From positions 1 to 6,751 of the forward strand of contig CALFJB010000067.1 in the NCBI GenBank assembly GCA_937877565.1: a stretch of DNA of 6,751 nucleotides, in the 5' to 3' direction. This document shows, in pieces, positions 1 to 3,828 of this stretch. The DNA is from an uncultured Selenomonadales bacterium (GTDB lineage: Bacteria > Bacillota > Negativicutes > Selenomonadales > Selenomonadaceae). Each line of letters opens with the position of its first letter. The stretch's first letter is position 1. Position numbers and translations under genes: made by a program. Below the pieces are notes generated by a model. It was not told where the DNA came from, made no database searches, and saw nothing but the letters and a program-made list of their open reading frames with translations.

Positions 1-253
1 AATTTCCACCGCCACTAGTAAAATGACAATGAAAGTCCGCCGAACTTTCAAGTTCAGTATTTAATTTTTGATTTACGGCATTATTATAAATAGATAATTT
101 TTTTTTGTCAAAAATTACCTGCGCGTCTTGAGCGTCATTATTGGAAGTGTCTAAAATTTTGTCTTTGTCATTGCCGGAAAGGGGAGTATCGGCAAGTTTA
201 GCGATAAGATCAAGTTTATTTTCGTTTGTCATAGGGTTAAGGTTATTTGTCAT
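1..253 (-). CDS. Hypothetical protein, 3' end cut by left window edge
   Basis: An open frame starts with ATG at 253-251 and runs without a stop to the left edge, giving 84 complete codons. It begins MTNNLNPMTNENKLDLIAKL and the visible part ends near FHCHFTSGGGN. A second ATG lies at 232-230. The upstream start is preferred because AAAGGAG sits about 8 nt before it. The start overlaps the last 11 bases of the upstream 227-aa gene, so the two are probably translationally coupled and co-transcribed. The visible sequence is hydrophilic and rich in Asn, Asp and Lys, with no membrane segment or motif that I recognise. I cannot assign a function, and the missing C-terminal part could hold the defining domain. 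Confidence 0.72.
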   Translation of the reverse strand, partial: MTNNLNPMTNENKLDLIAKLADTPLSGNDKDKILDTSNNDAQDAQVIFDKKKLSIYNNAVNQKLNTELESSADFHCHFTSGGGN

Positions 254-926
254 CTGAGTTTGCTCCTTTACTAAATAAAGAATGTAATGCGTCGACAAAG
301 TCGTTGTGGTCAAGTTTATAACTACTTTCTTCAACCAAAATTTTTTCATATTGGCATAAGTCAAGTAAAGAAAAGCAGTTATCGCCGTGTTTGTTTTTAA
401 ATGTACGCGCCTGAAAAATTTCGATAATCAGCTGATTAAAATCGGCGTCGGTAAACTTGTAACACTGCCGGAAATATTCCCGCGCGTCTTTTTCCGCAAC
501 ACCTAAAGAAAAAGAATCGTTAAACGGCGCCTCTAGGAATTTTGCCATTAGCGGCGTTATTTTTTTTGGAATTTCTGCGAAATATTTTCTCAAAGTCTTA
601 AGGCGATAAATTGCCGGAAAATACTTCACTAAGTCGGTATGTGCTACAAGATAATGCAACGACAATGCAACATCTGCCTTTGAAAAGACTTCATCACAAT
701 TCCGCAACTCCTTACAATCGTTGTGCTTAAGGTTACGAACAAGGTAAGAATCGACTGTCTTTGCACTAATTCGGTATTTGGCGGCTATTTCGTACAATCG
801 CCTATAGGTAACACCTGCTACAATCGCCCCTGTGAATAAGAAAATTTCTTCCTGATAAATCTCCCAAAATCTAAACAGACATTTCTTTAAGGGATTTACA
901 TCAGCGTCGGTCAACTTGATATCCAT
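243..926 (-). CDS. Hypothetical protein, 227 aa, possible helix-turn-helix
   Basis: The frame can be extended upstream to a TTG at 1001, but the ATG at 926-924 is the likely start: AAAGGA lies 8 nt upstream, and the protein then begins MDIKLTDADVNPLKK. I do not recognise the family. Residues about 43-66 (RLYEIAAKYRISAKTVDSYL onward) have the spacing of a helix-turn-helix, which would fit a DNA-binding or sigma-like role; this is inference. The motif TDAD plus hydrophobic plus Asn occurs twice, at residues 6-11 (LTDADVN) and 158-164 (FTDADFN), hinting at a repeated helical module. There is no signal peptide or membrane segment. The stop codon lies inside the start of the next gene, indicating coupled expression. 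The role could be regulatory or structural; the sequence does not decide. Confidence 0.8.
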   Translation of the reverse strand: MDIKLTDADVNPLKKCLFRFWEIYQEEIFLFTGAIVAGVTYRRLYEIAAKYRISAKTVDSYLVRNLKHNDCKELRNCDEVFSKADVALSLHYLVAHTDLVKYFPAIYRLKTLRKYFAEIPKKITPLMAKFLEAPFNDSFSLGVAEKDAREYFRQCYKFTDADFNQLIIEIFQARTFKNKHGDNCFSLLDLCQYEKILVEESSYKLDHNDFVDALHSLFSKGANSDDK

Positions 927-963
927 TATTTTAATCCTTTCAAAAAAGTTGTAGAGCGCGAAA

Positions 964-992
964 TTGACAACATTTTGTAAATAATGTGTAAA
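964..992 (+). promoter_or_regulatory. Candidate plus-strand promoter with inverted repeat in spacer
   Basis: A perfect TTGACA (964-969), a 17-bp spacer and TGTAAA (987-992) give a sigma-70-like match pointing away from the 227-aa gene and antisense to the 49-codon gene. The spacer and its edges contain ACATT...AATGT (970-987), a 5-bp-arm inverted repeat that could be an operator. There is no plus-strand gene downstream, so if active it would make an antisense or untranslated RNA. The -10 matches only four of six bases. The site also lies in the leader of the 227-aa gene, so the inverted repeat may serve that gene instead. Confidence 0.3.
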
Positions 993-1062
993 CTTTTTCA
1001 ACGCTTGCCTTTCAAATTAGCTTGTGTTACAATACTTTTTGAAACAAAACTGTACATACGAT

Positions 1063-1212
1063 TTAATCTCCATACGTTAAAGTCTCGTCGACATCGGCGG
1101 CTTTATATAGATAAGTTCTCGGTGAATTTCCGTTAGGTGATTGGATTGATTCACTTGAGAAAATTTTTGTTTTTGCGTCAATTTTTTTAGACAAGCTTTT
1201 CAATTTTACCAT
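1063..1212 (-). CDS. Small hypothetical protein, 49 aa
   Basis: ATG at 1212-1210 and TAA at 1065-1063 enclose 49 codons: it begins MVKLKSLSKKIDAK and ends YLYKAADVDETLTYGD. The C-terminal half looks like real protein (GCC GCC GAT GTC GAC codons, acidic end). The frame fills most of the otherwise empty gap between the ribbon-helix-helix gene and the 227-aa gene. No good Shine-Dalgarno is visible before the ATG. The frame stays open upstream through a T-rich stretch that would encode a hydrophobic segment (AFFILFCIFVFIM) just before Met1; a TTG start at about 1236 would give a one-pass membrane protein. That stretch overlaps the putative terminator of the upstream gene, so I favour the ATG. No function is recognised. 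Confidence 0.5.
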   Translation of the reverse strand: MVKLKSLSKKIDAKTKIFSSESIQSPNGNSPRTYLYKAADVDETLTYGD

Positions 1213-1238
1213 AATAAAAACGAATATGCAAAACAATA

Positions 1239-1257
1239 TAAAAAAAGCCTTATGGCT
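1239..1257 (-). terminator. Weak intrinsic terminator after the RHH gene
   Basis: On the minus strand AGCC-ATAA-GGCT is followed directly by a run of Ts, 17 nt after the stop of the ribbon-helix-helix gene. The stem is only 4 bp, so termination would be leaky at best, and readthrough into the 49-codon gene is possible. Confidence 0.4.
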
Positions 1258-1273
1258 GTATTCTGCGCGCAGG

Positions 1274-1501
1274 TTAATCAGCGTCGGTGTATTCAGACTT
1301 TGCTATTTCAAGTGCAGTCTGAAATTTTTCAATGACGGCAGAATTTTTCGCCGCAACTTTTTCTAAATGTCTTATGATGAAATCATTAGTAGTTTGAGAT
1401 TGTGAATAAGCAAGCAGGGAAATCTGCTGATAAAGCGTCGGTGTTACGGCTAAAGTAATTCGTGATTCGCGCTTTTCGTCTGCATATGCTTTACGTGCCA
1501 T
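1274..1501 (-). CDS. Ribbon-helix-helix (Arc/CopG-type) DNA-binding protein, 75 aa
   Basis: The protein has the compact RHH pattern: a basic start (MARKAYADEKRESR), a short beta strand (SRITLAVTP, about residues 13-21), helix A (TLYQQISLLAYSQSQ), a turn (TT), helix B (NDFIIRHLEKVAAKN) and an acidic tail ending YTDAD. RHH proteins bind DNA as dimers through paired beta strands. In mobile elements they act as repressors, antitoxins or accessory factors for recombination; which applies here is not shown, and no toxin gene is adjacent. ATG at 1501 has a strong AGGAGG about 7 nt upstream, and that site overlaps the integrase TAG stop. The gene follows the integrase by 10 nt, so the two form one transcription unit and this protein may influence integrase expression or site-specific recombination. 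Confidence 0.82.
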   Translation of the reverse strand: MARKAYADEKRESRITLAVTPTLYQQISLLAYSQSQTTNDFIIRHLEKVAAKNSAVIEKFQTALEIAKSEYTDAD

Positions 1502-1511
1502 ATAATACCTC

Positions 1512-2387
1512 CTAAAAAATCAGATTAGCAACAGATTGAGTTGCCGTATTTGTCATTGCGTCCATATCGTGCAGGTAAATCTCCGTAACGACTGCTGATT
1601 TATGGCGCAATGCTTTTGACACTTGCCGAATATCAGTTCCTGCCGTTAAAGCATTAGTCGCAAAAGAATGTCGCAGGGAATGAGCCGTCAAGCGCGGTGA
1701 ATCGAATCCTGCGCTTTTCAATGCCGCCTTGCACATACGCGATATGGTTTGAGTGTGAAGGCGCTGTCCTTTGCAACGGCGGCTTGTCGATACGAACATC
1801 GGCGCATTTATATCTACATCGCCACGAACTTTTAAGTACGCTCGAATCAACGACGCGCATTGCGCAGGAAGTATCACTCTATCCTGCTTACCTTGTCGCG
1901 CTTTTCCGTGTACGCGCAGGAACATCTTATTACCGCGTCTTTCAATATCTCCTATATCAAGCCTGGTTACTTCGACACATCTTAAGCCGGTTGCTAACAT
2001 TAAACCAATAATAGCCTTGTCACGAAGGTTTTTTTCATTTGCGCCCGTCATTGCCTGAAAAACTTGTCTTGATTCATCGACTGATAAAGCGTCGCGGTAG
2101 TGTGTTTCATTACTGAGCTTTACTCCTTTGAAGTGCGCAGTAAAATCTGGACATATTCCTTTCGACGCTAGGAACTTGATAAAGAGTTTAAGGCAAGCAA
2201 TGTAAAGGCGGCAAGTTGTCGGTGAAAGTTTTTCAAGGAGTGAATCCCTGTAGGAAATGACAACATTGCGGTTCACTTCGTTTACTCCATTTTCGGCAAG
2301 CCACTTCGTGAAGTTTTTCAAGGAGCGCTGATAAGTAGCAAACGTTGTCGGTTGAACGTCGCAGAATTCTAACCACTCCTTCGACAA
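1512..2387 (-). CDS. Tyrosine recombinase / integrase
   Basis: This is a phage-type tyrosine recombinase that would integrate and excise the element. The first 85-90 residues are a SAM-like core-binding domain (TYQRSLKNFTKWLAENG; SPTTCRLYIACLKLFIKFL). The catalytic domain follows with every expected residue: Arg136 in ATGLRCVEV, Lys162 in HGKARQGK, His236-x-x-Arg239 in HSLRHSFAT, His262 in ALRHKSAVV and the nucleophile Tyr271 in TEIYLHD. The segment usually read LGH is LRH here. The first codon of this span is a TTG with no ribosome binding site. The frame is open upstream to a TGA at 2429-2427, and a promoter, RBS and ATG at 2452 lie in a frame shifted by one, so the N-terminus as read is doubtful. 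It is followed 10 nt later by the RHH gene. The family call is secure; whether the gene is intact is not. Confidence 0.9.
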   Translation of the reverse strand: MSKEWLEFCDVQPTTFATYQRSLKNFTKWLAENGVNEVNRNVVISYRDSLLEKLSPTTCRLYIACLKLFIKFLASKGICPDFTAHFKGVKLSNETHYRDALSVDESRQVFQAMTGANEKNLRDKAIIGLMLATGLRCVEVTRLDIGDIERRGNKMFLRVHGKARQGKQDRVILPAQCASLIRAYLKVRGDVDINAPMFVSTSRRCKGQRLHTQTISRMCKAALKSAGFDSPRLTAHSLRHSFATNALTAGTDIRQVSKALRHKSAVVTEIYLHDMDAMTNTATQSVANLIF

Positions 2388-2452
2388 TTCTTCGACGCCG
2401 CCGAATTTGTGATAATTTCCTGCGTTTCAATCTTCATTACCGCTGTTGTCAT
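2369..2452 (-). other. Out-of-frame N-terminal segment of the integrase gene
   Basis: ATG at 2452-2450 follows GGAAG by about 8 nt and lies about 25 nt after the predicted transcription start, so it has the best initiation signals in the region. It encodes MTTAVMKIETQEIITNSAAS and then runs to TAG at 2371-2369 after 27 codons. The integrase body is in the -1 frame relative to it and is open from 2426. Joining them near 2394 gives NSAAS-EELSKEWLEFC, a natural lead-in to the core-binding domain. One missing base, a sequencing error or an unusual recoding event would explain this; no slippery heptamer is visible in the overlap. Confidence 0.65.
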
Positions 2453-2483
2453 TTTATTCACTTCCTTTCTTTACTGTACCTAA

Positions 2484-2512
2484 AGTGTATCACAATAACT
2501 TATTCTTGTCAA
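2484..2512 (-). promoter_or_regulatory. Strong sigma-70-type promoter for the integrase operon
   Basis: On the minus strand TTGACA (2512-2507), a 17-bp spacer and TACACT (2489-2484) form a near-consensus promoter. Transcription would start near 2477, giving a leader of about 25 nt before the ATG at 2452. GTGATACAC and an imperfect inverted repeat CTTTA...TAAAG (2469-2485) overlap the -10 and start region and could be an operator. Upstream DNA to 2605 is very AT-rich, with a 10-bp palindrome TAGTATACTA (2586-2595) and AATACATAT repeated at 2511 and 2565. I see no gene between 2453 and 2605. Confidence 0.75.
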
Positions 2513-2605
2513 TACATATTTTTAATTTCTTCTTCCTTTTTTTTGTTATTTTTCGTGACATTGAAATACATATGTTTTAATTACATAGTATACTAAATAT
2601 TGTTA

Positions 2606-2923
2606 TTACGCGCAGTGTGATAATTTACGCAGTTTTAATTTCGCGTCCGTTAAAATAGGCGTCCTCAAGTTCCTCAAAAAAACTTCCCGTGATTTATTAC
2701 CATTAAAGCCATCGCGATTGAGATAATACATAGGGCGATTTTTACCTTGTGAATCAATGTAAGTTGACTTAATAAAAGCTTTTTCAGCCGCCGCAAAATT
2801 GCGGACGCTAGCTATCGCATTTTCAATCGCCCTCAAAACCGTGTCGTGGCGCTTTTTAAAAACTTCGGCAACTTTCAAGCTTGTTGTCAAAACTTGATCT
2901 TTCTGAATAAATGTCAATTCCAT
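2606..2923 (-). CDS. Rha-family phage regulatory protein, C-terminus truncated or frameshifted
   Basis: ATG at 2923 has AAAGGA about 8 nt upstream. Residues 9-73 match the Rha (pRha) pattern: DQVLTTSLKVAEVFKKRHDTVLR-style N-terminus, RAIEN, a YIDSQGKNRPMYYLNRDGF strand-helix block. Rha proteins are small phage regulators; one was described as interfering with infection of hosts lacking integration host factor. After RDGF the usual family continuation (TLLxMGFTG...) is absent. From residue 81 the frame reads VFLRNLRTPILTDAKLK, which looks unnatural, while the -1 frame after a run of seven Ts (2682-2676) reads EELEDAYFNGREIKTA and stops at 2627-2625, giving 99 aa. The upstream small gene ends 12 nt before it, suggesting an operon. 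The family call is good for the N-terminal two thirds only. Confidence 0.75.
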   Translation of the reverse strand: MELTFIQKDQVLTTSLKVAEVFKKRHDTVLRAIENAIASVRNFAAAEKAFIKSTYIDSQGKNRPMYYLNRDGFNGNKSREVFLRNLRTPILTDAKLKLRKLSHCA

Positions 2924-2935
2924 AGCTTTATCCTT

Positions 2936-3168
2936 TCAATGTGTGAAAATCTGCAGTGAATCTGCCTCATAATCTTCTTTTACCGGCATTTCCATAAGAC
3001 TTGCCGAAACGTTAAAGTATTTATCGCCGATTTAAGCCCTTGAAATTCGCCTTCACGGTAAATTATACCAACCTTCAAATTCCCGCCATATTTCCGTTTT
3101 AAGCCGCCTAGATTGACTTTTTGTCTTATTGCTCGCTTTACTGCGCGTATATCTAGATATGACGCCAC
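2936..3168 (-). pseudogene. Small hypothetical gene with a -1 frame break (62 codons in frame 0; 77 aa if joined)
   Basis: A GTG at 3168-3166, with AAGGCGG close upstream, opens a frame of 62 codons starting MASYLDIRAVKRAIRQKVNL and stopping at 2980. Its first 46 residues look natural (GGNLKVGIIYREGEFQGLK), its last 16 do not. From 3031 the -1 frame reads IGDKYFNVSASLMEMPVKED and ends LQIFTH at TGA 2938-2936, where the stop overlaps the ribosome binding site of rha. One extra A in the AAA at 3033-3031 would join them as GLK-IGDKYF to give 77 aa. This end position fits an operon with rha much better than the stop at 2980. I do not recognise the family. The start is uncertain because no strong site exists; an ATG is absent. 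Confidence 0.5.
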
Positions 3169-3187
3169 TTTCCGCCTTGCACTACAA

Positions 3188-3340
3188 TTACAACTGATCT
3201 GTAAAACTTATGTCTAGAAAGTTATTGGAGTCGACGCCCGCAGTGCCGCAACAATTCGCTGGAAGTACCTTGACGGGCTAGCCGAAATACGTAACCTTTT
3301 TACTACTTTTGTTATACCGTCTTTTCTCTATATCTCTATA
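3188..3340 (-). pseudogene. Degenerate 50-codon frame interrupted by TAG
   Basis: Between TGA (3343-3341) and TAA (3190-3188) a minus-strand frame is broken only by TAG at 3280-3278. It reads YRDIEKRRYNKSSKKVTYFG, stop, PVKVLPANCCGTAG, VDSNNFLDISFTDQL. The second half looks like the end of a real protein and has higher GC than its surroundings. No ATG, GTG or TTG start lies inside, so as it stands it cannot be a complete gene. It precedes the GTG ORF by 19 nt in the same direction, consistent with a worn operon. This is a reading-frame impression, not a family match. Confidence 0.28.
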
Positions 3341-3416
3341 TCAGTTGACGGGACACCCTGCACTTTTCGTTATTTTTTATACCTACCAAAATTCCTACCA
3401 AAATCCTACCAAAATT

Positions 3417-3588
3417 CCTACCAAACCGAAAATAATTTGGTATGAAGAAAAATCAAGGCGTGGCGCGGGTTTCCAGAATTTCCTACCAAAATTCCTACCA
3501 TTCCTACCAAACCGAAAAATAATTTGGTATGAAAAAAATCAAGGCGTGGCGCGGGTTTCCCAAATTTCCTACCATTCTACCATTTTTT
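3417..3588. repeat. Two tandem copies of an 86-bp unit
   Basis: Unit 1 (3417-3502) and unit 2 (3503-3588) are nearly identical over their first 72 bases. Each begins CCTACCAAACCGAAAA, continues with ATAATTTGGTATGAA, then carries the identical GC-rich box AAGGCGTGGCGCGGGTTTCC (3455-3474 and 3541-3560), which is striking in this AT-rich region, and ends in CCTACCA motifs. The layout recalls the paired direct repeats of the P4 crr element, though no sequence relation is claimed. Confidence 0.85.
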
Positions 3589-3825
3589 TTTTAATAAGAG
3601 ACTATATAAAAAAATGTTTCAGGAGACAAAAGAGAAAAATCTGTCTACACCTTCCCTTCCAAAAAAAAACTCTATAGGGGTATATTCAAAATATTTTTGG
3701 TAGAATGGTAGGAATTGTTAAAAAAGCTAGAGTTTATGCCGATTATTTTCATACCAAACTGCCTACCAAAAAAAAAAAACCTACCAAAATTTTGGTAGGA
3801 ATGGTAGGAATTTTGGTAGGAAATT
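3477..3825. repeat. Three nested perfect inverted repeats around an AT-rich core
   Basis: A 35-bp arm at 3477-3511 is exactly repeated inverted at 3791-3825. Inside it, TTTGGTATGAAAA at 3523-3535 is inverted at 3746-3758, and TTCCTACCATTCTACCA at 3566-3582 is inverted at 3698-3714. The inner two share a centre near 3640 and the outer pair is centred near 3651. The core 3583-3697 holds homopolymer T and A runs and no supported gene. A MITE-like element is an alternative, but no target-site duplication is evident at its edges. Confidence 0.85.
3768..3799 (-). terminator. Intrinsic terminator of the primase-helicase gene
   Basis: Reading the minus strand, the perfect palindrome CCTACCAAAATTTTGGTAGG (3799-3780) is followed at once by twelve Ts (3779-3768), 29 nt after the TAA of the replication gene. 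This is the form of a Rho-independent terminator, although the stem is AT-rich in its upper part. The stem is built from two inverted copies of the iteron, so the same DNA may serve termination and protein binding. Confidence 0.65.
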
Positions 3826-3828
3826 ATT

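Larger units (their letters stand above)
3382..3825. repeat. Iteron-like array, candidate replication origin
   Basis: The 7-mer CCTACCA (or TCTACCA) occurs on the plus strand at 3382, 3394, 3405, 3417, 3482, 3494, 3503, 3568, 3576, 3762 and 3780, and on the minus strand at 3698-3704, 3706-3712, 3793-3799, 3802-3808 and 3814-3820. Several are spaced 11-12 bp apart, one helical turn. The block is non-coding, AT-rich, and directly follows the primase-helicase gene. Iterons next to a replication gene are the classic sign of an origin or of a Rep-binding control region. A function in replication is inference. Confidence 0.7.

Noticed and set aside
1003..1080. Two tiny overlapping minus-strand frames (MYSFVSKSIVTQANLKGKR and MEIKSYVQFCFKKYCNTS) between the 49-codon gene and the 227-aa gene
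   Set aside because: Both are under 20 codons in competing frames, and neither has a convincing start signal.
1274..1501. Antitoxin of a toxin-antitoxin pair
   Set aside because: The RHH fold fits, but no toxin-like gene is adjacent: the neighbours are the integrase and a 49-codon protein.
1771..2058. Plus-strand frames inside the integrase gene (also 1697-2011 and 2345-2596)
   Set aside because: They are antisense shadows of a gene with a complete catalytic motif set and show no RBS or recognisable domain.
2586..2595. TAGTATACTA palindrome as an integrase attachment core or operator
   Set aside because: A single 10-bp AT-rich palindrome is easily random here, and no second copy is visible to define an attachment site.
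3278..3280. TAG read as an amino acid (stop-codon reassignment)
   Set aside because: Only one internal TAG is seen, in a frame without a start codon, while the integrase TAG overlaps the next gene's RBS as a normal stop would.
3309..3677. Plus-strand 122-codon open frame across the repeat block
   Set aside because: Its peptide is made of translated repeats (NSYQNPTKIPTKP and two near-identical copies), it has no RBS, and all real genes here are on the other strand.
3614..3703. Plus-strand 29-codon frame (MFQETKEKNL...) in the core between the inverted repeats
   Set aside because: There is no Shine-Dalgarno upstream, the length is within chance, and the flanking repeats explain the region better.
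3382..3825. CRISPR array
   Set aside because: Repeat units are 7 bp with 2-5 bp gaps, or two 86-bp copies, in both orientations; there are no regular unique spacers and no cas genes.
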